Below, piece by piece: positions 33,930 to 43,312 of a stretch of DNA of 64,000 bases. Origin of the DNA: [Clostridium] viride DSM 6836 (GTDB lineage Bacteria; Bacillota; Clostridia; Oscillospirales; Oscillospiraceae); contig KK211198.1 of the NCBI GenBank assembly GCA_000620945.1, forward strand, positions 420,120 to 484,119. The letters are read 5' to 3'. How positions within the stretch are numbered: the first letter of the stretch is position 1; each line of letters starts with the position of its first letter. The notes beneath the pieces are model-generated. The model saw nothing but the letters and a program-made list of their open reading frames with translations. It did no database searches and was not told where the DNA came from. The position numbers were made by a program, and so were the translations under genes.

Positions 33930-34763
33930 CTAAACAAAGAAAAAGTACAGTACAATGACAATACCCAGGACAATACGGTACCATCCAAACATTTTGAAAT
34001 CGTGCTTCTTAATATAGCTCATCAAGAACTTAATGACTAAAATGGAGACCAAAAAGGCAACCACGCAGCCAATGCCTAAGACCATCAGTTCTGCTGTTGT
34101 AAAGTCCAATCCAAACTTCAGAATCTTCCAAGCACTCAAGCCAAACATGACTGGAACGGCTAGAAAGAAGGTAAACTCTGCGGCTGCCACGCGGCTAACG
34201 CCAATCAAGAGGGCTCCAATGATGGTTGCCCCAGAACGAGAGGTGCCCGGAATAATGGAGAGTACCTGAAAGAAACCAATCAGTAAGGCAAGGCGGTAGG
34301 TGATGTCCGTGACATGAGTGACCTTCGGACGCCGTCTCTTATTCCAATTTTCAATGACAATGAAGGCCGCACCATAAAAAATCAGGGCCGCAGCAATCAC
34401 CATGGGAGTGTGCAAATGGGCCTCAATGTAATCATCGAACAGCAAGGTGACCGCAGCGCCAGGGACACAGGCCACAACGACCTTAAACCAAAGGGAAAAG
34501 GTCTCCGTTTTGACGATAGGCTTTGACTTGTCCTTCCACTGAAAGGGAAACATCTTATTCCAAAATAGAAGAACCACCGCGAGAATGGCCCCCAATTGAA
34601 TAACCACAAAAAACATTTCTTTAAATGCTTGGCTCATATTCAACTGTATAAATTCATCCACTAGAAGCATATGGCCTGTACTACTAATGGGCAGCCACTC
34701 TGTAATTCCTTCGACAATCCCTAGAAAAATGACCTTTAGAATTTCCATAACGTCTAATACCAT
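33930..34763 (-). CDS. uppP: Undecaprenyl-diphosphatase (UppP/BacA)
   Basis: 277 residues, about eight membrane helices. Active-site motifs [19 protein letters not shown] near the N-terminus and [15 protein letters not shown]. It recycles undecaprenyl pyrophosphate to the monophosphate carrier used for peptidoglycan synthesis, and gives bacitracin tolerance. Start ATG 34763 has AGGGGGG upstream; an ATG five codons later (34748) has no site. Confidence 0.95.
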   Translation of the reverse strand: MVLDVMEILKVIFLGIVEGITEWLPISSTGHMLLVDEFIQLNMSQAFKEMFFVVIQLGAILAVVLLFWNKMFPFQWKDKSKPIVKTETFSLWFKVVVACVPGAAVTLLFDDYIEAHLHTPMVIAAALIFYGAAFIVIENWNKRRRPKVTHVTDITYRLALLIGFFQVLSIIPGTSRSGATIIGALLIGVSRVAAAEFTFFLAVPVMFGLSAWKILKFGLDFTTAELMVLGIGCVVAFLVSILVIKFLMSYIKKHDFKMFGWYRIVLGIVIVLYFFFV

Positions 34764-35001
34764 GGTCTGACTTCCCCCCTAGATTCTAGCTATGTAAGCA
34801 CCAAATTTTACTGCAAAGTCCCCCATTGGTCAAGACCCCTTTTTTCCTATCCTGTCCACCGCTTTCATGATTTGTTCGGTTTCCTTGCTGTTTCATATCA
34901 TTTTGGTCAAATTTTACGATTAGGACAGGCAAACATTGAAGCTTTCTATACAAATTTTTAAATTATTGTGAACAACTTCTGGCTTTCCCTCTAAAATGTG
35001 T

Positions 35002-35007
35002 TATAAT
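35002..35007 (+). promoter_or_regulatory. Extended -10 promoter of putP
   Basis: TG-T-TATAAT with a perfect -10 hexamer, 60 bp upstream of the putP start. No good -35 at the right spacing. Nothing else is seen in 34764-35001 apart from AT-rich sequence. Confidence 0.55.
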
Positions 35008-35067
35008 TCGAAATGTTGCATTTATAGAATATTCATGCAATTAAGAAAGAGATTTAGGAGGAGCAAT

Positions 35068-36585
35068 ATGATAGATGCACGCATGTTAACCTTTGTGGTA
35101 TACCTATTAATCATGCTCGGCATTGGGTTTTTCTTTTTCATGAAGAACCGCAATGTAAAAGATTATGTCTTAGGTGGCCGTAGCTTAAACCCTTGGCTCT
35201 CTGCCCTTTCCGCACAAGCCTCTGATATGTCCGGCTGGCTCTTGATGGGTCTACCCGGATTGGCCTATCTTTACATCGCAACACAAAATGGACCCGCCAT
35301 GTCCTATCGCGGCCTCTCCGAAGCACTTTGGACCGCCTTAGGCCTCTTAGTGGGCACCTACTTAAACTGGCTTCTGATTGCCAAGCGTCTTCGCACCTTT
35401 ACCCAAGTTGCCAACGATTCTCTGACCGTGTCGGACTTCTTTGAAAACCGCTTTGAAGATAAGTCTCACTTTTTACGGATCTTTTCTGGCATCGTCATTC
35501 TTGTCTTTTTCATCATTTATACCTCTGCACAGTTCGTGGCTGGCGCAAAGCTTTTTGATACCATTTTAGGTTGGGACTACACGTCCTCCATGCTGCTGGG
35601 CGCTGTCGTCATCATCGGCTACACCTTCTTGGGTGGCTTTTTGGCCGTCTGCTGGACGGATATGATTCAGGGCCTTTTGATGTTCGCTGCCTTGTTAATC
35701 TTACCATTGATGGCATTTTTCCAGGTGGGTGGAATGAGCGGAATGACCGAACGTCTGGCTGCTTTGGCGGGCGGAACCATGCCCGACTTCAATCTCTTTG
35801 CCAACTCTTCCGTTACACTGATTTTATCCTCCCTTGTTTGGGGACTTGGTTACTTTGGCATGCCACACATCATCGTCCGCTTTATGGGTATCCGCTCCGC
35901 TCGCGAGGTTAAGTATGCCCGCTGGATTGCCATGGTTTGGGTTGTTGTCGGCCTATTGGGCGCCGTTTTTGTGGGCGTCATTGGTACTTCCTATGTTCAG
36001 ACTGCTATGACTGCAGCAGAATCGGAAAAGATATTTATCAATCTTTGTTTAAATTTGGTAAGCAATCCCGTTCTGCAGGGCGTTCTTCTCGTTGCAATTT
36101 TGGCAGCCATTATGAGTACCGCCTCTTCCCAGCTGCTTGTGGCAGCCTCTGCCTTCTCGGAGGACATTTGTGGCAATCTATTTCAAAACCTCTCCCCAAA
36201 GAAAAAGCTTCTTATCATGCGCATTGCCGTTCTTCTCATTGCCGGAATCGCCCTATACTTTGCAAAAGATGAAAATAGTTCCGTGTTCCGCTTAGTCCAA
36301 TACGCTTGGGGTGGTTTAGGTGCGGCCTTTGGTCCCCTGATTATCCTCAGCCTCTACTGGAAGCGGACCACACGCAATGGTGCCATTACTGGTATGATTA
36401 CCGGCTTCCTTGTGGTCATTCTTTGGAAGCAATTCTTGGCCTTTACCGGAATTTATGAGTTGTTGCCCGCTTTCGTCCTGTCCTTTGCCGCCATTGTTGT
36501 GGTTAGCCTCTTGGATAAGAAGCCCAGCCAGAGCATTGAGGAAACCTTTGATGCCGCTGTTGCCATGGCAAGGGAAGCGAAGTAA
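35068..36585 (+). CDS. putP: Sodium/proline symporter PutP
   Basis: 505 residues from ATG 35068 behind TAGGAGGAG; in-frame codons back to 34996 lack a site. About thirteen hydrophobic helices of the SSS family. Marks: DYVLGGRSLNPWLSALSAQA, SDMSGWLLMGLPG, GGFLAVCWTDMIQGLLM and IMSTASSQLLVAASAFSEDI, which includes the sodium-site Ser/Thr residues. It imports proline with sodium for nutrition or osmoprotection. Confidence 0.94.
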   Translation: MIDARMLTFVVYLLIMLGIGFFFFMKNRNVKDYVLGGRSLNPWLSALSAQASDMSGWLLMGLPGLAYLYIATQNGPAMSYRGLSEALWTALGLLVGTYLNWLLIAKRLRTFTQVANDSLTVSDFFENRFEDKSHFLRIFSGIVILVFFIIYTSAQFVAGAKLFDTILGWDYTSSMLLGAVVIIGYTFLGGFLAVCWTDMIQGLLMFAALLILPLMAFFQVGGMSGMTERLAALAGGTMPDFNLFANSSVTLILSSLVWGLGYFGMPHIIVRFMGIRSAREVKYARWIAMVWVVVGLLGAVFVGVIGTSYVQTAMTAAESEKIFINLCLNLVSNPVLQGVLLVAILAAIMSTASSQLLVAASAFSEDICGNLFQNLSPKKKLLIMRIAVLLIAGIALYFAKDENSSVFRLVQYAWGGLGAAFGPLIILSLYWKRTTRNGAITGMITGFLVVILWKQFLAFTGIYELLPAFVLSFAAIVVVSLLDKKPSQSIEETFDAAVAMAREAK

Positions 36586-36594
36586 GCGTGCACA

Positions 36595-37092
36595 CTACCA
36601 CACATTCACGTGAGTGATGTGCAAAAACCGCCGTTTCAGGTGCTGATAGCTGTCCAGCGGACGATAATCTGCATCAAACGTATGTGCCGCCACCAGCACG
36701 TTGGAAAGATCGGGGGTCTCCCCTACGGAAACGATGACGGGGGAATGGACAAAGTGCAAACCGTCTGCTGAAAGCTGAACGATGTCTCCCGGCTCTGCCT
36801 GGGTGATATCGACTTCCACAGCGGTGGGTCCTATCCCCTGATTCTTGATTAAGAATTGATACAAGTACTCCACTCCAGACCAAGAAGGGGTTCGGTTGTT
36901 GATGCTGTAGTAATGCCAACCAAAGGTTGGGGTTGGATTCATTACGCTGCTGCCTGCATAGAGCACTTGCGAGGCAAAGTTGGTGCAATCCCCCCCGATT
37001 TGTTCGAAATCATAGTATCGTGGGTTTCGACCAAAAGCCCATTTATGGGCATAGGCAACGGCATTTTCCCGGTTGTATAGATTCTTTTTCAA
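36595..37092 (-). CDS. Amidase_6-domain wall hydrolase (Cys/His type)
   Basis: 165 residues. YNRENAVAYAHKWAFGRNP, then GGDCTNFASQVLYAGSSVM with the catalytic Cys, a Trp-rich middle (FGWHYYSINN), and DGLHFVHSPVIVSV with a conserved His. This is the PF12671-type putative amidase domain common in Clostridia. There is no signal peptide, so it may act in spores or on release. It converges with putP with only 9 bp between stops. Confidence 0.82.
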   Translation of the reverse strand: MKKNLYNRENAVAYAHKWAFGRNPRYYDFEQIGGDCTNFASQVLYAGSSVMNPTPTFGWHYYSINNRTPSWSGVEYLYQFLIKNQGIGPTAVEVDITQAEPGDIVQLSADGLHFVHSPVIVSVGETPDLSNVLVAAHTFDADYRPLDSYQHLKRRFLHITHVNVW

Positions 37093-37191
37093 TGCGCTAA
37101 CCCTCTTTCCGCAACACAGTCTAGCCTATCCTATGCGGCATGAGGGATGGGATAAAACCAGTAATTAGATATCGCGTCTTTTCGTCAATCC

Positions 37192-37221
37192 CGCCCCAAG
37201 GTGACTTCCTTGGGGCGTTTT
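37192..37221 (+). terminator. Orphan terminator upstream of the alpha/beta hydrolase gene
   Basis: CGCCCCAAGG (37192-37201) pairs perfectly with CCTTGGGGCG (37208-37217), followed by TTTTCTC. The U-run is on the plus strand, but no plus-strand gene precedes it: the neighbour at 36595-37092 is divergent. It may end a small RNA starting after 37092 or an attenuated leader. Nothing else is seen in 37093-37419. Confidence 0.7.
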
Positions 37222-37419
37222 CTCTTGTTTGAAGCAAGGTTGCTGATTGGGAGAGATCCCCTTGAGGACGCAACAATCGTTTATTAGTTTGAGCGGGTTT
37301 TCTCCTTCCTTCTGCTTTCTTAGAAAGAACCTTGATTAAATAGAACAATGTCGATATACTAGGGATAAACAAAATGTATAATACCTCTTTCTTTCGGAAG
37401 AGGACATGGGAGGATAACA

Positions 37420-38103
37420 ATGATAATTCATGTGAACGGTGTCGATCTTTTTTATGAAACGTCAGGGCAGGGTCATCCGCTGATTTTGTTGCATGGACTT
37501 GATCTGGATCATACCATCTTTAATGAACTTGCCGCCAAGCTCAGTGCACATTTTACGGTTTACGTCATGGACAACCGAAATCATGGGCAGAGTGTGAAAA
37601 CGGAGGATTACTCCTATGAAGCCATGGCCGATGATGTCCATGCTCTCATCGAGGCCTTACAACTGGAAAAGGTGTACTTGCTGGGCTTTAGTGATGGCGC
37701 CGTCATTGCACTCCACGTTGCCTTACGGCATTTGGATGTGCTTGAAAAAGTCGCATTTTTAGGACTCAACTTGAAGCCTTCCGATTTAAACAATGCCTGC
37801 ATGAACTTTTACAAATCCATGTATGAAAAAACCAACAGTCCTCTCTATCGACTGGTCATTGAATCCCCTCACATCGAACTGGAGCAGCTCAAAACCATCA
37901 CCATTCCTACCCTCCTGATGGCGGCAGAACGTGAGATCTTCCGTCCGGGTCTCTTTGATGAACTGATGGCAGGCTTCCCCAATGTAACGGGCAAAGAGAT
38001 GCTGGGGCATAAGCACGAAACCTATCTTGTCCATCAGGACCTCTTGTACCCTGACCTACTCGCTTTCTTTGGCAATGAAGATACTCACTTACCAGAACTT
38101 TAA
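37420..38103 (+). CDS. Alpha/beta hydrolase
   Basis: 227 residues. Oxyanion motif LILLHGLDLDHTIF, nucleophile elbow LLGFSDGAVIALH with Ser91, acid in the LLMAAERE region and His in LGHKHETYLV near the C-terminus. Cytoplasmic esterase or hydrolase fold with unknown substrate. ATG is preceded by GGGAGGATAACA. Confidence 0.88.
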   Translation: MIIHVNGVDLFYETSGQGHPLILLHGLDLDHTIFNELAAKLSAHFTVYVMDNRNHGQSVKTEDYSYEAMADDVHALIEALQLEKVYLLGFSDGAVIALHVALRHLDVLEKVAFLGLNLKPSDLNNACMNFYKSMYEKTNSPLYRLVIESPHIELEQLKTITIPTLLMAAEREIFRPGLFDELMAGFPNVTGKEMLGHKHETYLVHQDLLYPDLLAFFGNEDTHLPEL

Positions 38104-38165
38104 TAAATCTATAGATTTTTGCTGCGCGGAGGCCTGGTCAAACTGAATATTCGATTCGGCGATCC

Positions 38166-39464
38166 TTAAAACGTCCCCAGTAGGTTCCATTTGCCATACC
38201 CCCACCGAGAATTGGGGTAGATTATGCCTTCCTCGCGTGAACACCCTGACCCAAGAAGAATTCGTATCATATCCCCATCCATGGCTTTTAAATACCCCTG
38301 TACGATCCCCCATTCCATCAAGATGGCGGCCGACCCAGCAGTAATGGCGGCGGCCGCACTGGTGCAAGTCATGGAACCTAATCCACTTGGATAGACTCCT
38401 CCAATGTAACACCAGGTGCAACCAAATCCGGAGCCATGCGCGGCAAGAGGATTGGCCCCCAAGACGAAGACACATAGAGGCTGTTGTCCTCGTTGTTATA
38501 CGCACCGCAGGTAATGGACCGTAAGGACGTAGCGGGAAATACGATGGTATTCGCCGGCACCGGTTTCATCAATTCAACAAAAGGACTAATCTGCCCGGTA
38601 ATGGGAAGGTAGGCGTGAAATTCACCACTGACAATGGAATCCCCGTACAGCACAAATCATGCGATACGGGATTCTATGGATGACTTCTCCCGTTGGTGAG
38701 GTAACCCCAATGGAGATTTTTTATAAGGAGAGCCCAGAATCGTCATGGTAAAGGAGGTCTTTCCCGTTCCCACGCGAACATTGATCACTTTGGTGCCGCC
38801 TGTCCTTGGAATCACATCATACGTATGGTGCTTGGCGTTGCTCTCGTTGCCCGCCGCGGTGACGACCGCGCACCCTGGAAGCTTTGAAATGAAGGAGATA
38901 TACTCTTCCAATACCCAATTTCCATCGTGGGTTCCTTGATTGGAGCCCATTCCAATGCAGAGAACGAACGGACGATTGAGCCTCCTTGCAGTCTTCACAA
39001 TGTAGTCCAAACCGAGCAGGTAATCCGTGGATTCGTAGAGGTTTGGGTCATGTTCGGGCCGAAGAAACTGTTTGATGTAGTATGGGCTGGCTCGTCTGAG
39101 CTTTACTACGATGAGTTCCGCTCCGGGTGCCCCCCACGAACTGCTCTGTTCTGCTCCCAGCTGCCACGGAAGCGAGAAAGGTTCCATGGCCATCCGTGTC
39201 TTTGCTTGGAACCACGGAAAAAGGGTCTTCTCCCTGCAGCGCCTCATCGATCCGCTCCCTTCCATATTCGGATCCAAAGTCTCAAAGATGCTCTGAATGT
39301 AGTCAGGCAATGATGAGTCCCGAGGGAAGTTCGGCCCCCACCTTGATATATGGCTTTGAATTGAGATAATTTTTGAAATTTTCCGTATTATAATAGTAAA
39401 AGTCAACCGTGGTCGGCAAGCTTACAAATTCCTCTAGGGACATTGCACGCACATCCGGCTCCAT
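38166..39464 (-). pseudogene. S8 (subtilisin-like) protease with multiple frameshifts
   Basis: ATG 39464 with GGAGGG starts MEPDVRAMSLEEFVSLPTTV. The frame then breaks repeatedly. Recognisable pieces in different frames are DTDGHGTFLASVAAG (catalytic His region, about 39160-39210), GAELIVVKL, TDYLLGLDYIVKTARRLNRP, GCAVVTAAGNESNAKHH, VTSPTGEVIHRIPYR (about 38660-38690), APDLVAPG, and TCTSAAAAITAGSAAILMEW, where the usual GTS of the Ser motif reads CTS. Order and content match the roughly 560-residue Clostridia S8 family related to the Csp germination proteases. At least four breaks mean no active enzyme. Confidence 0.85.
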
Positions 39465-39585
39465 GTTACATCCCTCCTGTGTTCCAAACCGAAGCATCCG
39501 CACCCGATCCTTACTCAGAATATGAGCCCCTGCCAGGGACGAGAATCTTCCTTCCCATCCAACCAACCAGACCAAGGAGAAGCCC

Positions 39586-40188
39586 ATGAAACGATTCCTC
39601 CCCTTTGCCTTCCTGTTCCTGCTCCTCTCTTCCTGCAACACAGCGGACACCATAACCTTCACCGCCGTTATTGCACAGATTGGCGAAGGCAGCATCCTTG
39701 TCAACACACCAGACGATTCCCTGGGCTTTCAAACCGCCAGTGTGAGCTTACAAGAAACAATCACTCTGCCAGAGAACCTTAGTGTTGGCCAGATGGTGGA
39801 GGTCGTTGCACTCCCAGAAATACGGGAAAGCTACCCTGTGCAAGTGACCGCTGTGAAAATTACCCAGAAGGAGTCTTCTATGGCAGAATACCAAAAAATC
39901 ACTCCACAAGAAGCAATGCAAATGATGCAGGGCGATGCCATCATCCTGGATGTACGTACCCAGGCCGAATATGACCAAGGGCACATCCCAAACGCTGTGC
40001 TCCTTCCAGATACGGAAATCCGGAGCAAAGCCGAAACACTGCTACCAGATAAACAGAAAACCATGTTAGTGTATTGCCGTAGTGGACGGCGCAGCGCTGT
40101 GGCGGCCAAGGAGCTCGTCCAAATGGGGTATAGCAAGGTGTATGACTTCGGTGGTATCCTTGACTGGCCTGGTGAAATTGTAAAATAG
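39586..40188 (+). CDS. Lipoprotein with rhodanese domain
   Basis: 200 residues. Lipobox LSSC with Cys17, then a beta-rich domain (about 20-95, ITFTAVIAQIGEGSILVNTP) like small DUF3221-type OB domains, then a rhodanese domain (100-200) with ILDVRTQAEYDQGHIPNAVL and the active Cys164 in VYCRSGRRS. An extracellular, membrane-anchored sulfurtransferase or redox protein. ATG behind AAGGAG; own terminator follows. Confidence 0.88.
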   Translation: MKRFLPFAFLFLLLSSCNTADTITFTAVIAQIGEGSILVNTPDDSLGFQTASVSLQETITLPENLSVGQMVEVVALPEIRESYPVQVTAVKITQKESSMAEYQKITPQEAMQMMQGDAIILDVRTQAEYDQGHIPNAVLLPDTEIRSKAETLLPDKQKTMLVYCRSGRRSAVAAKELVQMGYSKVYDFGGILDWPGEIVK

Positions 40189-40203
40189 GTTCGCTTTATA
40201 CCT

Positions 40204-40236
40204 AGCCACTGGTCAAACCATGGACCAGTGGCTGTT
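40204..40236 (+). terminator. Terminator of the rhodanese lipoprotein gene
   Basis: AGCCACTGGTC pairs with GACCAGTGGCT around an 8-nt loop, then GTTTG. Confidence 0.7.
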
Positions 40237-40301
40237 TGCCGGTTTCCCTTCGTGTCTTCCCTAGGACGCTACAAAAAAAGAACCAAATTTGGAAGAAACA
40301 T

Positions 40302-40329
40302 TTGACAATGGGAGCAATCCCACTACAAT
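40302..40329 (+). promoter_or_regulatory. Promoter with palindrome in the spacer
   Basis: TTGACA, 16-nt spacer, TACAAT. The spacer contains TGGGA-GCAA-TCCCA, a candidate operator, 50 bp upstream of the PNPOx-like gene. Confidence 0.65.
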
Positions 40330-40378
40330 AGCATTATAGGAACCATTTCCTACGTATGATGGATAGGAGGAATTCACG

Positions 40379-40849
40379 ATGCGAAGAAAAGATCTTGCTG
40401 TTTCCGATCCTGCTGAATTGGACGATATCATTCTGAGCTGCGACTGTTTCCGCTTGGCCTTTGCGGATGGGACAAAACCATACATTGTTCCCCTCTCCTT
40501 TGGCTACCAACGAGAGGATGGAGCCCCCGTCTTCTATTTTCACAGTGCGAAAGAGGGGCGAAAAGTTGAGCTTTCCCGCAAGTTAGCCCACGCCGGCTTT
40601 GAACTCGACACGAATCGCGCCATCAATGAGAACGAAAAACCCTGTGACTTTTCCGTGCGCTATCAAAGCATCATTGGAGAGGGAACCTTAACGGAGATTA
40701 CGGATACGGACGAAAAGATCCGAGGGCTGAACCTGATCATGGATCATTACAGCGGCCGTGCCAACTGGGAGTTCCCCCTGCACGTGCTTGATAAAACGGT
40801 GTTGTTCCGCTTAAACGTCAGCGAAATAAGCGGGAAAAAGCACTCCTAA
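40379..40849 (+). CDS. Pyridoxamine 5'-phosphate oxidase-like flavin protein (NimA-type)
   Basis: 156 residues. RRKDLAVSDPAELDDIILSC at the N-terminus, RLAFADGTKPYIVPLSFGY, FYFHSAKEGRKVELSRK, CDFSVRYQSIIGEGTLTEI and LNLIMDHYSGRANWEF: the split-barrel flavin-binding family that includes nitroimidazole resistance proteins. Probably binds FMN or haem. ATG behind AGGAGGAATTCACG, with its own promoter and terminator. Confidence 0.88.
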   Translation: MRRKDLAVSDPAELDDIILSCDCFRLAFADGTKPYIVPLSFGYQREDGAPVFYFHSAKEGRKVELSRKLAHAGFELDTNRAINENEKPCDFSVRYQSIIGEGTLTEITDTDEKIRGLNLIMDHYSGRANWEFPLHVLDKTVLFRLNVSEISGKKHS

Positions 40850-40889
40850 CTCATACCACTTTACATCACCCCTTACCGCCGTATGAAAA

Positions 40890-40922
40890 CCCGCCAGCAA
40901 TACTTGCTGGCGGGTTTCTTTT
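40890..40922 (+). terminator. Terminator of the PNPOx-like gene
   Basis: CCCGCCAGCAA pairs perfectly with TTGCTGGCGGG around TAC, then TTTCTTTT. Confidence 0.85.
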
Positions 40923-40967
40923 GTATCAAGCAATTATTCAGCCTTGCTCTTACACTGCCTACGAGGG

Positions 40968-41378
40968 TCAGGATAAGTCTGCGCGCAGTTCCTCAATGGC
41001 TTTTTGCAGCAGGATATCTAAGGCCGTTAAGTACTCTATCCTCTCGATGTTTGTATCTAACAGGCGCACCAAGGCCGTTTGATTGACCAGCGCTGCTTGG
41101 TACAACCTCAACTTTTCCTCGTTTAGTTGCGGATGCTTGAACGGCTCCATCGAGTGGTCTCCCCCAATACCATGGATGCTTTCCATGGCTCCTAAGCCAT
41201 ATAGAGACACAAAGGACAAGGCTTCCTCCGCTTCCAAACGGAACACCGGAGTAAGCACAAAGTCAATGGGACTGTTCTCGATGTTACGAGACTCATCGAC
41301 GATGGCCATCGTCGTCTCCTGAACTATGTTTCCAACCAATTCTAGTGACTTCTGATTCATAAAGTAATTTCGACTCAT
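40968..41378 (-). CDS. Hypothetical protein, 136 residues
   Basis: ATG 41378 is preceded by AGGAGTAGGG; codons further upstream lack a site. Sequence: MSRNYFMNQKSLELVGNIVQ, IENSPIDFVLTPVFRLEAEE, MESIHGIGGDHSMEPFKHPQ, then a helical Leu-rich end (RLYQAALVNQTALVRLLDTN). Soluble, mostly helical, no known motif. Divergent from the PAS-LuxR regulator at 41597, which may control it. Confidence 0.7.
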   Translation of the reverse strand: MSRNYFMNQKSLELVGNIVQETTMAIVDESRNIENSPIDFVLTPVFRLEAEEALSFVSLYGLGAMESIHGIGGDHSMEPFKHPQLNEEKLRLYQAALVNQTALVRLLDTNIERIEYLTALDILLQKAIEELRADLS

Positions 41379-41538
41379 TTCCCTACTCCTTTCGATTCGT
41401 TGACAGAAACGCTTATCTTCTGCCAAAGTCGTATGGATGTCTACTCTATACTCTATATTCTACCTGAATTCTCCGTGATATCAATTATACTTCGGTTGAT
41501 CATCTTCCACTTTAGTTGGAAGAATCCTTGTCAAATTA

Positions 41539-41567
41539 TTGAAATATTGCGTCGATTGGTGTACACT
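41539..41567 (+). promoter_or_regulatory. Promoter of the LuxR-type regulator
   Basis: TTGAAA, 17-nt spacer, TACACT, ending 29 bp before the start codon. Confidence 0.55.
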
Positions 41568-41596
41568 TTAGGAAGCAACAAGAAAGAGGGTATTCA

Positions 41597-42853
41597 ATGC
41601 TGCGCTATACAACCGATACCATTGCAAAGTACTGGAATTCTGAGGACTATCGTATTTTTACGATGAAAGTGAACGAAAATGGACATTTAATTCTGATTTC
41701 AAGCAATGAAACCAATTCGAAGCTCTATGGAATTTCGGAACCCTGTATTGGAAAAAGTCTGTACAATATCATGGAAAAAGAGCATGCCGATCGATGGCAT
41801 CTTCGCTTTCAAGAATGGAAAAAGCTTGCCCTCACCTCATACATTTCGTATTTTGGGGATACCACGGTCGCATGGGATACGACGATTGAAATAAAAAATG
41901 ACCTTGTGTTCGGGGTTGGAAAAAAAGTTCTGCCCGAGGAGTTGGATCACCTTACCTTTGAAAAACATGAATTCTTTAATCATTATTTTATTCATCCGGA
42001 AGATTTTATGCTCATTACCTTATCCGTTCAGCCCGATTGTGACTCCCTCCTGATTGAATCCATTGATTCCCCCTACGATCCAATGTACCACGCTCCCTTT
42101 CTTGGACAGGATATTAGCTCGATTACCTTTTTCTGTTCGAATATCCTCGATAAAAAGGTGTATAAGAAGTGTCTCCAAACCAACAAAACGGTTCATTTTG
42201 TCGAACGGTTTGACAAAGATGAGCATACCTTATTTTTAGATGTAAACTTGTGTCCCTATTTGAAGCGTTCAAAAATCATCATCTATGCAAAAGTCATCAA
42301 TGAACCCACCTATCGCGATATTCAGAAAAAAATCAGTAATATCTACGGTGTATACCCGGAAACGGATCATTTTGCCGTCTGCGAAATAAACTATGACGAT
42401 CCGGAAAATCCATACATGATTGGCTGTAACCTTGCATTTAAGAACCTGGAACACTCAACCGACATTACCCTAGCTTCCATACTTTGTAACCAGACATTTG
42501 AGCGTTGTTTGATCTCTTCCTTGAAGGAAACGGGCCATTTAAAGCTAGAACATCACCTCGGGAAAGTCAAACACTATAAACTCGATGTCTCACCTGTGAC
42601 GGACTCAGGATACCATAACTATCTGGTGCTACTGGCCGAAGAAAAAGAACTGTTCAATTTGGACCTCCACCTGACCTCACGAGAGAAAGAAGTCCTCACC
42701 TTCGTGGCAAACGGGGTCACGAATCGTTACATCGCAAATAAGTTGAATGTGACGGAAGGAACCATTAAAAAGACCGTTTATAACGCATACAAAAAATTGG
42801 GCATTGGCTCCAGGGTGGAACTGGTAAAGCTCTTAAAAGACCAGCGATTCTAG
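41597..42853 (+). CDS. LuxR-family transcription regulator with PAS-like sensor region
   Basis: 418 residues. C-terminal HTH (about 355-415): LTSREKEVLTFVANGVTNRY, IANKLNVTEGTIKKTVYNAY, KKLGIGSRVELVKLL, a typical GerE/LuxR domain. The N-terminal 340 residues look like two PAS-like modules (KVNENGHLILISSNETNSKL, GKSLYNIMEKEHADRWH), without a response-regulator receiver or membrane segment, so it probably senses a cytoplasmic ligand. No cognate kinase nearby. Confidence 0.85.
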   Translation: MLRYTTDTIAKYWNSEDYRIFTMKVNENGHLILISSNETNSKLYGISEPCIGKSLYNIMEKEHADRWHLRFQEWKKLALTSYISYFGDTTVAWDTTIEIKNDLVFGVGKKVLPEELDHLTFEKHEFFNHYFIHPEDFMLITLSVQPDCDSLLIESIDSPYDPMYHAPFLGQDISSITFFCSNILDKKVYKKCLQTNKTVHFVERFDKDEHTLFLDVNLCPYLKRSKIIIYAKVINEPTYRDIQKKISNIYGVYPETDHFAVCEINYDDPENPYMIGCNLAFKNLEHSTDITLASILCNQTFERCLISSLKETGHLKLEHHLGKVKHYKLDVSPVTDSGYHNYLVLLAEEKELFNLDLHLTSREKEVLTFVANGVTNRYIANKLNVTEGTIKKTVYNAYKKLGIGSRVELVKLLKDQRF

Positions 42854-42973
42854 CGATATACTTGGATTCCTTCTTTGCAAAAGGGATAAAGCCTCGATTT
42901 TTACATAAATTGAAGAGACAAACCGTTGGACAAGGTCCGATGTTTGTAATCAAGTAGAAAGGAACTTCTCTTC

Positions 42974-43186
42974 ATGAATGAAAACCGGATGTCCGGCAAC
43001 TTCGATAAAGCGGTTGGAAAAGCAAAAGAAGAAGTCGGAAAGCGACTGGGAAATGCGGAACTTGAGTTCAAGGGCAAAGTCCAGCAAATCCAAGGCGATG
43101 GCAAACATTTGCTAAATGATGCCAAAGATACGGTGCTGCGCAAGGCCAATGACTTGGTGGATCAGTTTAGAGACCAAACGCACTAG
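42974..43186 (+). CDS. CsbD family stress protein
   Basis: 70 residues. MSGNFDKAVGKAKEEVGKRL, then LEFKGKVQQIQGD: the CsbD/YjbJ motif of small, charged, abundant proteins of unknown function induced by stress. ATG preceded by AAAGGA at rather long spacing. Own terminator follows. Confidence 0.88.
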   Translation: MNENRMSGNFDKAVGKAKEEVGKRLGNAELEFKGKVQQIQGDGKHLLNDAKDTVLRKANDLVDQFRDQTH

Positions 43187-43235
43187 ATGGAACGTCCCAC
43201 GAAAACGAACCCGCACCTAGTTAAGAAAACATGAA

Positions 43236-43272
43236 AAAAGGCCAAAACTCAACGGTAGAGTTTTGGCCTTTT
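43236..43272. terminator. Bidirectional terminator
   Basis: Perfect 15-bp stem AAAAGGCCAAAACTC with GAGTTTTGGCCTTTT, 7-nt loop, between csbD-like gene and the convergent transglycosylase gene. Confidence 0.85.
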
Positions 43273-43312
43273 ATTGCGAACAAGTTATTTGCACCCTATA
43301 ATTCTTTATGCT

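Noticed and set aside
37420-38103. Haloalkane dehalogenase or lactonase identity for the alpha/beta hydrolase
   Set aside because: The nucleophile is Ser (GFSDG), not Asp, and no quorum-quenching family motif is visible; only the fold can be assigned.
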